Below are positions 18,504-28,162 of a DNA stretch of 64,000 bases, piece after piece. Location: positions 3,348,001 through 3,412,000 of the forward strand of contig NZ_CP019966.1 of the NCBI RefSeq assembly GCF_003031265.1, read 5' to 3'. Position 1 is the stretch's first letter. Each line of letters begins with the position of its first letter. Under the pieces are notes generated by a model, which worked only from the letters and a program-made list of their open reading frames with translations, had not been told where the DNA came from and searched no databases. A program made the position numbers and the translations under genes. The DNA is from Rhodopseudomonas palustris. Its GTDB lineage: Bacteria > Pseudomonadota > Alphaproteobacteria > Rhizobiales > Xanthobacteraceae.

Positions 18504-20009
18504 TCAGCGCAGCACGATGGTCCCGGAGCGCCCGACCATCTTGGCGAGCTGCTTGAACCGGCTGCCGACGCGGTCGGCGACGAGATCGACCAGGCTGTGC
18601 TCGAACACCAGCATCAGCTTGCGGCCCTCGGTGCGGAAGTGCGTCGCAGGCAGCACGCCAGGCCGCGCCGCACTGATCAGATGCGCCACCCGGAACGCGG
18701 CCCCGAGCAGCCGGGCGCGTTCGTCGAGCGCTTCGGTCACCAGCTCACGCGCCGACATCGGCGGCTCGTTCTGTTCGCTGAAACCGGCGTAGCGGTAGTA
18801 CACCGACAGCCCCATGAACGCGCGGTCGCGATGGGTGACGTCGCCGAAATTGGCATTGGCGATCAGCGACAGCGTCTGCTCGCCGCGATGATCCGGATGC
18901 ACGCGCCAGCCGACGTCGGACATCAGGCAGGCGGCGCGGCGGAGCCGGCGATCCTCATCGGTTTCCTTGACCTTGGCGACGCGGAACAGCCGATCGGTCC
19001 ACTCGATCAGCTCCTCGGCGTGCCGCGCCGACCGCGACAGCAACAGGTTCAGGTTCTGCGCGGCGCACAGCAGCCCGTCCTTGGCGCGCTCCTCCGGCGG
19101 CAGCTGCTCGTACAATAGTCCTTCGCGCACGCCATAGGTCGAGAACACGATCGTCTTCGGCTTGGCGATGCGGATGACGTATTCAAGCACGACCGCCGCA
19201 TAAGCGAGCAGCGGCCGCCGCGCATCCGCGACGACTTCGATATCGGCGAGCTGATTAGCAGCCGCCAGCACCCGCAGCCGCTGCGCGAACCGCAAGGCTT
19301 CGGCTGCCGAGATCGAATAGCCGTGCATCACTTTGAGCGAATGGCCGCTCTGGATGATGTGGATCCGGGCGAGCGCACGCCAGGTGCCGCCGACCGCGTA
19401 GAACGTGCGGCCGCGAGCGGTCTTCAGCGGTCCCGCCTGGGACAGCAGTTGCTGAGCGATCCGCTCGGCGCGCTTGAGTGATTTCTGCGAAGCGTCCTGC
19501 AGAGCCAGGCTGCCGAGCGGCAGGGTCACGCCCTTGCGCACCGCGTTGCCGCGGACGTCGATCAGTTCGAGCGAGCCGCCGCCGAGATCACCGACGACGC
19601 CGTTCGGCTTGTGCACGCCGGAGATCACCCCGAGCGCCGACAGCTTGGCTTCGCGCGGTCCCGACAGGATCTCGATGGTGACGCCGCAGATCCGCTCGGC
19701 TTCGGCGATGAAGTCGGGGCCGTTCTTGGCATCGCGGCATGCGGCGGTCGCGATCGCGAACACCTTGCCAACCTTCATCACCCGGATCAGCGCACGAAAC
19801 CGCCGGAGCGCCACCAGCGCCTTGCCGACGGCATCCTTGGTCAGCAACCCGGTGGTCTGCACCTCGCGGCCGAGGCCGCACAGCGCCTTTTCGTTGAAGA
19901 CGGTGACCAGACTGCGCGCCAGCGCCTCGTAGACCACGAGGCGCACGGAGTTCGAGCCGATGTCGATGACGGCGACGCTGGGTTCGCGCCTGTGCGGCTG
20001 CTTGCTCAA
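18504..20009 (-). CDS. ppx: Exopolyphosphatase / guanosine pentaphosphate phosphatase (Ppx/GppA)
   Basis: A 501-residue ASKHA-fold phosphatase releasing Pi from polyphosphate. Motifs seen are VIDIGSNSVRL (14-24, phosphate 1 loop), SGPREAK (116-122, with the catalytic Glu120) and GDLGGGSLEL (140-149, phosphate 2 loop). A C-terminal HD-like region follows. The gene begins 12 bases after ppk, forming the usual ppk-ppx operon for making and degrading polyphosphate. It converges with the bestrophin gene. Confidence 0.93.
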   Translation of the reverse strand: MSKQPHRREPSVAVIDIGSNSVRLVVYEALARSLVTVFNEKALCGLGREVQTTGLLTKDAVGKALVALRRFRALIRVMKVGKVFAIATAACRDAKNGPDFIAEAERICGVTIEILSGPREAKLSALGVISGVHKPNGVVGDLGGGSLELIDVRGNAVRKGVTLPLGSLALQDASQKSLKRAERIAQQLLSQAGPLKTARGRTFYAVGGTWRALARIHIIQSGHSLKVMHGYSISAAEALRFAQRLRVLAAANQLADIEVVADARRPLLAYAAVVLEYVIRIAKPKTIVFSTYGVREGLLYEQLPPEERAKDGLLCAAQNLNLLLSRSARHAEELIEWTDRLFRVAKVKETDEDRRLRRAACLMSDVGWRVHPDHRGEQTLSLIANANFGDVTHRDRAFMGLSVYYRYAGFSEQNEPPMSARELVTEALDERARLLGAAFRVAHLISAARPGVLPATHFRTEGRKLMLVFEHSLVDLVADRVGSRFKQLAKMVGRSGTIVLR

Positions 20010-20021
20010 CGTCGTCGTCCC

Positions 20022-22232
20022 TTAGGAAGTCTGCTGGGACTGCTGACGTTCAGCACGCCGGGTGAGCCGGCGGGGTGAGGATTCCTGGAGCGACTTCCCA
20101 CGGCCGGACAAGCTCGGATTGGTCATGAAGTAGTTGTGGACGTTGAAGGGCTCCTCGCCCTTGGCCGCCTTCATACGCGTCGACGATCCGTCCGGCAACA
20201 ACCGCCAGCTTTGCTCGGTATCTTTCAGGTTGGCGACCATGATCTGCTCCAGCACCTGCTGATGCACGGTCGGGTTGAGCATCGGGCACAGCACTTCGAC
20301 CCGGCGGTCGAGATTGCGCGGCATCATGTCGGCCGAGGAAATGTACACCGCCGCCTTGGCGCTCGGCAGGCCGTAGCCGTTGCCGAAGCAATAGATACGG
20401 CCGTGTTCGAGGAACCGGCCGATGATCGACTTGACCCGGATGTTGTCCGACAGACCGGGTACGCCCGGACGGAGGCAGCAGATGCCGCGGACCACCAGTT
20501 CGACCGAGACCCCTGCCCGCGAGGCTTCGTACAGCGCGTCGATGATCTCCGGATCAACCAGTGCATTCATCTTCAGCCAGATCGCTGCCGGCTTGCCGTG
20601 GCGGGCAAAGGTCGTCTCGCCGCGGATGTGCTCGAGCATGGTCTTGCGCAGCGTGATCGGCGATACCGCCATCTTCTCGATGTCGCTCGGCTCGGCGTAA
20701 CCGGTGATGTAGTTGAACACCCGCGCAGCGTCGCGGCCGAGAATCGGATCGGAGGTGAAGTACGACAGGTCCGTATAAATACGCGCCGTGACCGGATGGT
20801 AGTTGCCGGTGCCGGTGTGGATGTACGTCGTCAGGCTGCCGCCCTCGCGCCGCACCACCAGCGACAGCTTGGCGTGGGTCTTGAGCTGCAGAAACCCGTA
20901 TACTACCTGCACGCCGGCGCGCTCGAGGTCGCGCGCCCAGCGGATATTGGCTTCCTCGTCGAACCGCGCCTTGAGTTCGACCAGCGCCGTCACCGATTTG
21001 CCCGCCTCGGCGGCTTCCGCCAGCGCGCGCACGATCGGCGAGTTGTTCGAGGTGCGGTACAACGTCTGCTTGATCGCAACGACGTCGGGATCGCGCGCCG
21101 CCTGCTGCAGGAACTGAACGACGACGTCGAACGATTCATACGGGTGGTGGACGATCAGGTCCTTCTGGCGGATTGCCGCGAAGATATCACCGCCATGGTC
21201 GCGCACCCGCTCCGGATGCCGCGGCACGTAAGGCACGAATTCAAGATCAGGACGATCGACCCGGGTGAGCTGCGACAGCTCGTTCATCGCCAGCACGCCG
21301 TCGACCAGGAACACCTCGTCGTCGGCCGCGGTGAGCGCGCGCTGCACGAACACGCGCAGCTCCTCCGGCATGGAGGCGTCAACCTCCATCCGGATCACCG
21401 ACCCGCGCCGCCGACGCTTCAGCGCGGTCTCGAACAGCCGCACCAGATCCTCGGCCTCTTCCTCGATTTCCAGTTCGCTGTCGCGGATGATCCGGAACGA
21501 GCCTTGCCCCTTGACGTGGTAGCCGGGGAACAGCCGCCCAATGAACAGCGAGGTCGCCTGCTCCAGCGTCATCACCCGGACGGTCTGGTCGCGGCCGTTC
21601 GCAGGCAGACGAATGAAGCGGTCGATCCGCGCCGGCATGCGGATCAGCGCGTTCATCGGCTTGCCGTCGGAGACCCGTGCCAGCTGCAGGCCGATGGTGA
21701 AGCCGAGGCTCGGGATGAACGGGAACGGATGCGCCGGGTCGATCGCCAGCGGCGTGAGCAGCGGGAAGATGTTGTGGAGGAAGTGATCCTCAATCCAGGA
21801 GCGCTCCGCCTTGGTCACGTCCTTGCCGTCCAGCAACAGGATACCGGAGTCGGCAAGCACGCCGCGCAGCTCCCGCCAGATCGACTGCTGGTCGCTGGCG
21901 AGTTTGGAGACCGCCTCGTTGATCAGCGCGAGCTGTTCAGACGGCGTCAGGCCGTCCGGGCTGCGCTCGGTGATGCCTTCGCGGATCTGCGCCTTGATAC
22001 CGGCGACGCGGACCATGAAGAATTCATCGAGGTTGTTGGCCGAAATCGACAGAAACCGCACCCGCTCCAGCACCGGGTGGTGCGGATTGACCGATTCTTC
22101 GAGCACCCGACGGTTGAAGTGAAGCCATGACAGCTCGCGATTGATGAATCGCTCGGGGCCGGCAGCAATCATCGACGCCGGCTCGGCCTCGCCTTTTTTC
22201 TCTTCGATGGCAATCACTTGCTCGGAGTCCAT
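20022..22232 (-). CDS. ppk: Polyphosphate kinase 1
   Basis: A 736-residue enzyme that polymerises the gamma phosphate of ATP into polyphosphate at the membrane. The PPK N-terminal domain begins with [19 protein letters not shown]; the central motif [19 protein letters not shown] carries the His that is autophosphorylated in the family; the C-terminal phospholipase-D-like domain includes [20 protein letters not shown]. The chosen start ([11 protein letters not shown]) gives the usual length; an ATG 81 bases upstream would add 27 residues with no family resemblance. Followed by ppx. Confidence 0.95.
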   Translation of the reverse strand: MDSEQVIAIEEKKGEAEPASMIAAGPERFINRELSWLHFNRRVLEESVNPHHPVLERVRFLSISANNLDEFFMVRVAGIKAQIREGITERSPDGLTPSEQLALINEAVSKLASDQQSIWRELRGVLADSGILLLDGKDVTKAERSWIEDHFLHNIFPLLTPLAIDPAHPFPFIPSLGFTIGLQLARVSDGKPMNALIRMPARIDRFIRLPANGRDQTVRVMTLEQATSLFIGRLFPGYHVKGQGSFRIIRDSELEIEEEAEDLVRLFETALKRRRRGSVIRMEVDASMPEELRVFVQRALTAADDEVFLVDGVLAMNELSQLTRVDRPDLEFVPYVPRHPERVRDHGGDIFAAIRQKDLIVHHPYESFDVVVQFLQQAARDPDVVAIKQTLYRTSNNSPIVRALAEAAEAGKSVTALVELKARFDEEANIRWARDLERAGVQVVYGFLQLKTHAKLSLVVRREGGSLTTYIHTGTGNYHPVTARIYTDLSYFTSDPILGRDAARVFNYITGYAEPSDIEKMAVSPITLRKTMLEHIRGETTFARHGKPAAIWLKMNALVDPEIIDALYEASRAGVSVELVVRGICCLRPGVPGLSDNIRVKSIIGRFLEHGRIYCFGNGYGLPSAKAAVYISSADMMPRNLDRRVEVLCPMLNPTVHQQVLEQIMVANLKDTEQSWRLLPDGSSTRMKAAKGEEPFNVHNYFMTNPSLSGRGKSLQESSPRRLTRRAERQQSQQTS

Positions 22233-22382
22233 GAGAAATTGATCCAGACCAGGATGGGGCGCACCGCGGCTGCGGCGCCGCGAGACAATGCTGACGCTGC
22301 ATGACGTTTCCATGACATTGAGAAACGAGGCGCAGAAACCGTCAAGCGGCCCGCCTTCCCGCCATATGCCGCAGGGCGGGCG

Positions 22383-23072
22383 CTAGTCGGCGCGCAGCAC
22401 TTCGGATGCGAGCGCCCGGGTCACCGGGCGGCCCAGCCGGAGCGCCATGGTATCGAGCTTTTCCACCACCTGGCGCGCGGCCACGAATGACCGGTCGATC
22501 CGGTTGGCGAGGTAACCGACCAGCGCAGCGTCGATGCACATCTGGCGGTCGGCGCAGAACTTGACGATCAGGGCGCGAAACAGCGCATCGTCAGGCGGCA
22601 GCAGGGACACCACCGGCACGGCCCGCAGCCGCGACTTCAGGTCGCGCAGGTCGATCGACAAGGCTGCCGGCTCGACCCGGCCGGTGAACAGCACATAGGC
22701 CTCGTCTTCCCGCGCCATGTTCATCAGGTGGAAGAGCGCCCGCTCGTCGAAGCTGCCCGGCACAAGGTCTTCCACCACCACCGCGCCGGTCGCCAGCGCG
22801 CCGGGCACCGCTGCGGCATTCAGCGCCTGCGCTGCGGTCGACCGCGCGCCCGCCAGTTCGGCCCAGATCGCTGCCAGATGGCTCTTGCCGCTGCCCTCGG
22901 GGCCAACCAGCATCATGATACGGTTGGGCCAGTCCGGCCAGCTCTCGATCAGAGACAGCGCCGCGGTGTTGGCTGAACCTTCCAGGAAATCCTCGCGCGA
23001 CAGGCTTTCGGCATGCGGCAGGTCGAGGGCTAATTGTCGAGGTTCAACGCGAACTGGCACGGGGCGCTCCAT
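22383..23072 (-). CDS. hdaA: DnaA-related regulatory ATPase (HdaA)
   Basis: A 229-residue AAA+ protein homologous to DnaA domain III without the DNA-binding domain, as in Hda/HdaA, which acts with the sliding clamp to inactivate DnaA-ATP after initiation. The N-terminal clamp-binding peptide is recognisable (RQLALDLPH, residues 12-20), and the Walker A loop is GPEGSGKS (57-64), with Walker B about VVVEDL (98-103). It lies 30 bases after the CDP-alcohol transferase-side boundary and upstream of ppk on the same strand, the normal alphaproteobacterial order. Confidence 0.9.
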   Translation of the reverse strand: MERPVPVRVEPRQLALDLPHAESLSREDFLEGSANTAALSLIESWPDWPNRIMMLVGPEGSGKSHLAAIWAELAGARSTAAQALNAAAVPGALATGAVVVEDLVPGSFDERALFHLMNMAREDEAYVLFTGRVEPAALSIDLRDLKSRLRAVPVVSLLPPDDALFRALIVKFCADRQMCIDAALVGYLANRIDRSFVAARQVVEKLDTMALRLGRPVTRALASEVLRAD

Positions 23073-23102
23073 GCCGGCCCAAAACGCGGCCGGCCGACGC
23101 GG

Positions 23103-23648
23103 TCAACGGCTTGGCTCGATCGTGCTCATATGCCGCATCCACTCGACGAGATAGAGGGAGACGGAAAGCAAGGTCAAGACGGTCACCGCGCCCATCAGAA
23201 AGAGGTCGTAAGGCGCCGGTTCGAAGCCGAAGGCGAGCGCGCCGAGGATCAGCGCGGCGAACGAGACCTGGGCGACGGTGTTCAGCTTCGACACCATCAG
23301 CGGCTTCATCGGGATCGGCCGCCCGAACACCCAGGAGATCATCACCGCGCCGACGATCATGATGTCGCGCGACACCACCAGGATCACCAGCCAGCGCGGG
23401 ATCGCCCCCCAGATCCCGAGCGAGACGTAGATCGAGACCAGCAGCGCCTTGTCGGCGAGCGGATCGAGCAGCGCGCCGAGCTCGCTGGACATGTTGAAGC
23501 GCTTGGCCAGAAACCCGTCGACCGCGTCGCTGACCCCGGCCACCACGAACACCGCGAAGGCGATTTCCATCTCATTGGACGCAATCGCCCAGACGATCAC
23601 CGGCACCAACAGGATGCGGCAAAGCGTAATGATGTTTGGAATGCTCAC
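23103..23648 (-). CDS. CDP-alcohol phosphatidyltransferase family protein
   Basis: A 181-residue integral membrane enzyme of phospholipid synthesis (PgsA-like; transfers a phosphatidyl group from CDP-diacylglycerol to an alcohol). The family signature is present near residues 42-69: SDAVDG, then AKRF, then LGALLDPLADK, giving the three catalytic Asp. About five or six hydrophobic helices. A GTG start (SIPNIITLCRI) was chosen because homologues begin there; an ATG 84 bases upstream (MVYVENQ) is also in frame. The alcohol (glycerol phosphate or other) is not determined. Confidence 0.82.
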   Translation of the reverse strand: MSIPNIITLCRILLVPVIVWAIASNEMEIAFAVFVVAGVSDAVDGFLAKRFNMSSELGALLDPLADKALLVSIYVSLGIWGAIPRWLVILVVSRDIMIVGAVMISWVFGRPIPMKPLMVSKLNTVAQVSFAALILGALAFGFEPAPYDLFLMGAVTVLTLLSVSLYLVEWMRHMSTIEPSR

Positions 23649-23914
23649 GCAACGTTCCCGGCTTCCGGCCCAAATCCGCCGAAAAACCTCGACTTTCGAC
23701 GGTTGAGCGGGCTGGTTTTCTACATAGACCATGCTGGGTCCCCTTGCGAGCCATTGCACGCTGGCGGAATCCGACGTAACCACCCCAAAACATCGGCCGG
23801 GCGCGGACAAGCGGGACTTAGGTCTAGCGTCGTCGCGCCGGCGAAATCGACGGCGGGCTCCGCCCTGGCGACGGATGCCCGGGTGCCGCACAGCTTGAAT
23901 TGGGAAAACCGGGC

Positions 23915-24988
23915 ATGACCGAGCGGAAGCACGGCCTCACCTACGCCGACTCCGGCGTCGACATCGATGCGGGCAACCGGCTCGTCGATCTGATCAAGCC
24001 GATGGTTCGCGCCACCGCACGGGCCGGCGCAGATTCCGAGATCGGCGGCTTCGGCGGCCTGTTCGATCTGAAGGCGGCCGGCTTCAAGGATCCGGTGCTG
24101 GTCGCCGCCACCGACGGCGTCGGCACCAAGATCAAAGTGGCGATCGACGCCGGCCTGCACACCGGCATCGGCATCGACCTGGTGGCGATGTCGGTCAACG
24201 ACCTCGTGGTGCAAGGCGCCGAGCCGCTGTTCTTTCTCGATTACTTCGCCTGCGGCAAGCTCGATCCCGAGGCGGCCGCCGAGATCGTCGCCGGCGTGGC
24301 GGAAGCCTGCCGCGAGTCCGGCTGCGCGCTGATCGGCGGCGAGACCGCCGAAATGCCGGGCCTGTACAAGGACGGCGACTACGACCTCGCCGGTTTCTCG
24401 GTCGGCGCTGCCGAACGCGGCACGCTGCTGCCGTCGAAGGACATTGCCGAAGGCGATGCGGTGATCGGGCTGGCGTCCTCCGGCGTGCACTCCAACGGCT
24501 TCTCGCTGGTCCGCAAGATCGTCGAGAAATCCGGCCTTCCCTATGACGCGCCAGCGCCGTTCTCGCCGGTGATGACGCTCGGCGGTGCGCTGCTGGCGCC
24601 GACCAAGCTCTATGTGAAGTCCTGCCTGCAGGCGATCCGCGACACCGGCGCCGTCAAAGGCCTCGCCCACATCACCGGCGGCGGCTTCACCGAGAATATC
24701 CCGCGCGTGCTGCCGAAACATCTCGGCGTCGGCATCGACCTGCCGCGGATCCCGGTGCTGCCGGTGTTCAAGTGGCTCGCCGAACAAGGCGAGATTGCCG
24801 AACTCGAGCTGCTGCGCACCTTCAACTGCGGCATCGGCATGGTCATGATCATTAAGGCCGACGCCGTCGATCAGGTCACTGAGAGCCTCACCGCCAGCGG
24901 CGAAAGCGTGCACCTGCTCGGTCAGGTGATTGCCGCCAAGGGCGAGCAGCGCGTGGTCTATGACGGCCACCTTGACCTCGCCTGGTGA
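23915..24988 (+). CDS. purM: Phosphoribosylformylglycinamidine cyclo-ligase (AIR synthetase)
   Basis: A 357-residue enzyme closing FGAM to AIR with ATP, step five of purine synthesis. Conserved segments: [15 protein letters not shown] (start), [30 protein letters not shown] and [10 protein letters not shown]. The ATG giving MTERKHGL was chosen because homologues start here; an earlier in-frame start adds five residues. It overlaps or nearly abuts purN, the next step-three transformylase gene. Confidence 0.96.
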   Translation: MTERKHGLTYADSGVDIDAGNRLVDLIKPMVRATARAGADSEIGGFGGLFDLKAAGFKDPVLVAATDGVGTKIKVAIDAGLHTGIGIDLVAMSVNDLVVQGAEPLFFLDYFACGKLDPEAAAEIVAGVAEACRESGCALIGGETAEMPGLYKDGDYDLAGFSVGAAERGTLLPSKDIAEGDAVIGLASSGVHSNGFSLVRKIVEKSGLPYDAPAPFSPVMTLGGALLAPTKLYVKSCLQAIRDTGAVKGLAHITGGGFTENIPRVLPKHLGVGIDLPRIPVLPVFKWLAEQGEIAELELLRTFNCGIGMVMIIKADAVDQVTESLTASGESVHLLGQVIAAKGEQRVVYDGHLDLAW

Positions 24989-24996
24989 GCGCACCG

Positions 24997-25650
24997 ATGA
25001 AGCCTCGCGTTGCTATCCTGATTTCCGGGCGCGGCTCCAACATGGCCGCGCTGATCGAAGCCGCGGCTGAAGACGGCTTTCCGGCCGAGATCGCTGTGGT
25101 GATTTCCAATGTAGCAACGGCGGGCGGTCTTGCGATCGCCGAGCGCAGCGGCATTGCCACCGTGGTGATCGAAAGCAAGCCGTTCGGCAAGGATCGCGCC
25201 GGCTTCGAAGCCAAGCTGCAGGCCGAGCTCGACGCGCGCGGCATCGAGCTGATCTGCCTCGGCGGCTTCATGCGGCTGTTCACGGCCGAGTTCGCGCAGC
25301 GCTGGTACGGCCGGATGCTGAACATCCACCCGTCGCTGCTGCCGTCGTTTCCTGGCCTCGATCCGCATGGCCAGGCGTTGCGCGCCGGCGTGAAGATCTC
25401 CGGCGCCACAGTGCACTTCGTCACGCCGGACACCGACGCAGGCCCGATCATCGTCCAGGGCGCGGTCCCGGTGCAGGACGACGACACGCCGGACACGCTG
25501 GCCGCACGCGTGCTCGCGGTCGAGCATCGCATCTACCCAGAGGCGCTACGGCTGCTCGCTGCCGGCTTGCTCCGGTTCGACGGCGATCTCTGCCGGTCCG
25601 CCACGCGAAGCGCAGCTGAGCGAACGCTGATCGTGCCCGCGGCCAGCTGA
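24997..25650 (+). CDS. purN: Phosphoribosylglycinamide formyltransferase
   Basis: A 217-residue 10-formyl-tetrahydrofolate-dependent GAR transformylase. Visible are the N-terminal ILISGRGSNMAAL phosphate-binding loop, the catalytic NIHPSLLPSFPG segment and GATVHFVTPDTDAGPII. The ATG (MKPRVAIL) is preceded by GGTGAG at 8 nt; a GTG 12 bases earlier overlaps the purM stop by four bases and is equally possible. Either way purM and purN are translationally coupled. Confidence 0.95.
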   Translation: MKPRVAILISGRGSNMAALIEAAAEDGFPAEIAVVISNVATAGGLAIAERSGIATVVIESKPFGKDRAGFEAKLQAELDARGIELICLGGFMRLFTAEFAQRWYGRMLNIHPSLLPSFPGLDPHGQALRAGVKISGATVHFVTPDTDAGPIIVQGAVPVQDDDTPDTLAARVLAVEHRIYPEALRLLAAGLLRFDGDLCRSATRSAAERTLIVPAAS

Positions 25651-25666
25651 GCGGCAGCACGAAGTT

Positions 25667-25687
25667 CCCCCGGCTTTCGACCGGGGG
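25667..25687. terminator. Hairpin between convergent purN and cspA
   Basis: A perfect 7-bp GC stem (cccccgg / ccggggg) with a 7-base loop, 16 bases after purN and 26 bases after the cspA stop. No T-run, so it may only block or stabilise transcript ends. Confidence 0.5.
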
Positions 25688-25713
25688 CAGTCCGACGAAC
25701 CTTCGGCTTTGAA

Positions 25714-25917
25714 TTAGGAGATCTTCAGGTTCTCCGCCGAGGTACGACCGCGATTTTCGACCAGATCGTACTCGATCGCCTGGTTCTCGTTGAGCGTGCT
25801 CAGCCCAGCGCGCTCGACCGCCGAAATATGGACGAAAACGTCCTTATCGCCCGTGGTCGGACGGATGAAGCCATACCCTTTTGTGGGGTTGAACCATTTG
25901 ACGGTGCCCTTTTGCAT
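25714..25917 (-). CDS. cspA: Cold-shock domain protein (CspA family)
   Basis: A 67-residue single cold-shock domain that binds single-stranded RNA/DNA. Both RNP motifs are present: KGYGFI (RNP1, residues 13-18) and VFVHIS (RNP2, 27-32). GGGAGG lies 7 nt before the ATG. A terminator-like hairpin with a T-run sits in the leader 24-53 bases upstream of the start. The paralogue number and the temperature response cannot be judged from here. Confidence 0.95.
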   Translation of the reverse strand: MQKGTVKWFNPTKGYGFIRPTTGDKDVFVHISAVERAGLSTLNENQAIEYDLVENRGRTSAENLKIS

Positions 25918-25940
25918 CGCCTGCCTCCCGATCTAGATAC

Positions 25941-25970
25941 AAAAAAGACGCGGCACGCTGCCCGCGTGCC
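25941..25970 (-). promoter_or_regulatory. Terminator-like hairpin in the cspA leader
   Basis: Read on the minus strand, a 7-bp stem (ggcacgc / gcgtgcc, plus-strand 25952-25958 and 25964-25970) with a 5-base loop is followed by GCGTC and then six T, ending 23 bases upstream of the cspA start. This is the shape of an intrinsic terminator, so it could attenuate cspA or end a short upstream RNA. No experimental support is available from sequence alone. Confidence 0.5.
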
Positions 25971-26410
25971 ACGCCACAAACGGCGAACCCAATGCGATAT
26001 CGATTTCCCAGTCGCGAAACATAAAGCCGAAGGGGCCAGATCCGATTGCGGGTCAATTGCAACACGAAATTTGTGGTATAGCAAGTGTCGCGCAACGCAC
26101 CGTGCTGATCTCGTGTAGTACGTAGCGTAACTGATCAGTTCCGATGCAGCGCACGCTGCAATCTGCAGCACGCGTAGTTCGTCCGCCTCACCGCTGCTGC
26201 CTGTTTCACTCGCACTGACTCAATTTCGCGCATGCGAGCCGCGATGCCGTTTGCTGCACCGCCGAACTGCGTCGTCACTGCGGCGAGGATGCGACAATAT
26301 TGGACACCTGCCAGACGTGGCCACCCCCGCCTCTGTCCGGTAAGCTCCCTTCTGAATCGGCGCAGCCGGTTCCACGGACATCCACCCATCACCAAGGAGC
26401 CGTTGATATT
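25971..26410. other. Intergenic region between cspA and the Crp/Fnr gene
   Basis: About 440 bases between divergent genes, expected to hold both promoters. It contains two palindromes: AACTGATCAGTT at 26129-26140 and tgcagcg-ca-cgctgca at 26145-26160, either of which might be an operator. No gene is supportable; the open frames across it are shadows. Confidence 0.5.
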
Positions 26411-27184
26411 TTGGCGAACGATCTTCAAGCTAGCTCTCCTGCGGTGAGAAATCGAATTCTGGCGCAGCTCGCACCGGACGATTTCGAAGCGCTTAAACCA
26501 TTGCTCCGGCCCGTCGAGTTTCGCGGTCGCGCTGTACTGCAGGAGGCCAACCGACGCGTCGAATGCGTTCACTTCATCGAGGACGGCCTGGTGTCGCACC
26601 TCTCTGGAACCCGCACCGACTTCGTTGAAACGGCCATGGTCGGCTATTTCGGCTACGTCGGGGTTCCGTTGGTGCTGGGAGCCGATGTCGCGTCGCAGCG
26701 CTCGGTCGTGTGCATGCCGGGAACTGCGCTGAGGGTTGAGGCCGACGATCTGGCACGGGTGATGGCCGACCGGCCGCAGATCCGTGAAGAGATGCTGCGC
26801 TACGTGCCGGCTCTGATCGCCCAAAATACACAGAGCGTGCTCTGCGCCGCCAAGCACGAAATCAATCAGCGTCTTGCACGCTGGCTGCTGCTGGCGAACG
26901 ATCGCATTCAAAGCGACGTGCTGTACATCACACACGAACTGCTCGCCTCCAGCATGGGCGTTCGCCGTGCGAGCATCACCAACGCGCTGCTGCAGCTCGA
27001 GGCTGAAGGTGTGGTGGAGAAGCGCCGCGGTGCGGTGCGGATCGTGGATCGCCAGGCGCTGGAAAGCCGCACCTGCGATTGCTACCACATTGTGCGCGAA
27101 GCCTATGATCGCACCCGCACCGTCGAGTGCTGCGGTCACGATGGGGCCGATCACAGCCACGGCTTAGTCGCCGGAACTGCCTGA
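26411..27184 (+). CDS. Crp/Fnr-family transcriptional regulator
   Basis: A 257-residue regulator: cyclic-nucleotide-binding-like domain (about residues 15-130; no FNR-type N-terminal cysteine cluster) and a C-terminal winged helix-turn-helix (about 175-225, LLASSMGVRRASITNALLQLE). The last ~36 residues are unusually rich in Cys and His (CDCYH, ECCGHDGADHSHG). No ATG fits; a TTG start is proposed because AAGGAG lies 11 nt upstream and the resulting length matches the family. A bidirectional terminator follows. Target genes and ligand are unknown. Confidence 0.82.
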   Translation: MANDLQASSPAVRNRILAQLAPDDFEALKPLLRPVEFRGRAVLQEANRRVECVHFIEDGLVSHLSGTRTDFVETAMVGYFGYVGVPLVLGADVASQRSVVCMPGTALRVEADDLARVMADRPQIREEMLRYVPALIAQNTQSVLCAAKHEINQRLARWLLLANDRIQSDVLYITHELLASSMGVRRASITNALLQLEAEGVVEKRRGAVRIVDRQALESRTCDCYHIVREAYDRTRTVECCGHDGADHSHGLVAGTA

Positions 27185-27208
27185 GACCAGCCCACTTTCA
27201 GGTCATGG

Positions 27209-27237
27209 AAAAAGCGAGCCGCCCGGCTCGCTTTTTT
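27209..27237. terminator. Bidirectional intrinsic terminator
   Basis: A 7-bp stem (gcgagcc / ggctcgc) with a GCCC loop is flanked by A5 on the left and T6 on the right, so it can stop the Crp/Fnr transcript and the convergent TerC transcript. Confidence 0.9.
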
Positions 27238-27267
27238 CTTGTCCGGTGCGGCAGCGGCAAGCTGCGG

Positions 27268-28089
27268 TTATGCGCCCTGCTCGACCGATTGCCGGCTTCG
27301 CCAGATCGATCCCGCGATCAGCACCACGATGGCGCCGACCACGGCAAACAAATGCTCGCCGACGCCGCCGTTGCTGGCGAGGTGCGTGTACATCCCCACC
27401 ATTGCGAACAGCGCGTCGAGCTGACCGCCGATCGGCGCATCGAGCTTGTGCACCAAAGGCAGCACGACCGGATCGGTGGCGATCACCTGCCCGGCGATCC
27501 AGCCGAGCAGCGCAGCACCGGCCCACACCAGGATCGGCAGTTTCTCCAGAACCATCAGGATCAGTGCCGCGCCCGCCACGATCAGCGGAACGCTGATGGC
27601 GAGCCCAAGGATCAGCAGCGGCACGCTGCCATCCGCGGCAGCCGCGACCGCGATGACGTTGTCGAGACTCATGATGATGTCGGCAACGACAACGATCTGA
27701 ACGGCGTGCAAAAGATGCGAGGCCGCTTGGACGCTGTCTTCGTCTTCGTTCTCGGGGACCACCAGCTTGGCGGCGATCACCAGCAGCGCCAGGCCGCCGA
27801 CCAGCTTGAGATAAGGCCACTCCATCAGCGTGGCGACGATGCCGGTGAAGACGATGCGTAGCAGGACGGCAGCGCCCGCGCCGAGCACCATGCCCCACAA
27901 TCGATGGTTCGGCTTCAGCCCGCGGCACGCGAGCGCGATCACCAGCGCGTTGTCGCCAGACAACAGCACGTTGATCCAGATGATCTTGCCGACGGAAATC
28001 CAGAATTCGGGCTGCTGAACGCCGCTCTTGAATTGGGCGACGATCGACCAGAAGGTCGCGGGGTCAAAGACGTGCAGCACCCAGTCCAC
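27268..28089 (-). CDS. TerC/YjbE-type integral membrane protein
   Basis: A 273-residue membrane protein with about seven helices. The two inverted TerC motifs are clear: INVLLSGDNALVIALA (about 39-54) and DIIMSLDNVIAVAAA (about 137-151), with the paired Asp-Asn thought to bind metal. The family includes tellurite-resistance-associated TerC and Mn2+ exporters; an Mn-riboswitch was not seen. Substrate is therefore open. Transcribed towards the shared terminator. Confidence 0.88.
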   Translation of the reverse strand: MDWVLHVFDPATFWSIVAQFKSGVQQPEFWISVGKIIWINVLLSGDNALVIALACRGLKPNHRLWGMVLGAGAAVLLRIVFTGIVATLMEWPYLKLVGGLALLVIAAKLVVPENEDEDSVQAASHLLHAVQIVVVADIIMSLDNVIAVAAAADGSVPLLILGLAISVPLIVAGAALILMVLEKLPILVWAGAALLGWIAGQVIATDPVVLPLVHKLDAPIGGQLDALFAMVGMYTHLASNGGVGEHLFAVVGAIVVLIAGSIWRSRQSVEQGA

Positions 28090-28162
28090 GATCTTTCCCC
28101 GACTGCGCCGGCATCCCGCGGCCGCCGAAGATCAGCGGCCGGGGACGTCCGACGGGTAATGC

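Noticed and set aside
20136..22130. 664-codon plus-strand frame opposite ppk
   Set aside because: Shadow of ppk; antisense composition without motifs.
26129..26140. AACTGATCAGTT palindrome as an FNR/FixK box
   Set aside because: It lacks the TTGAT-N4-ATCAA pattern; listed only as a possible operator.
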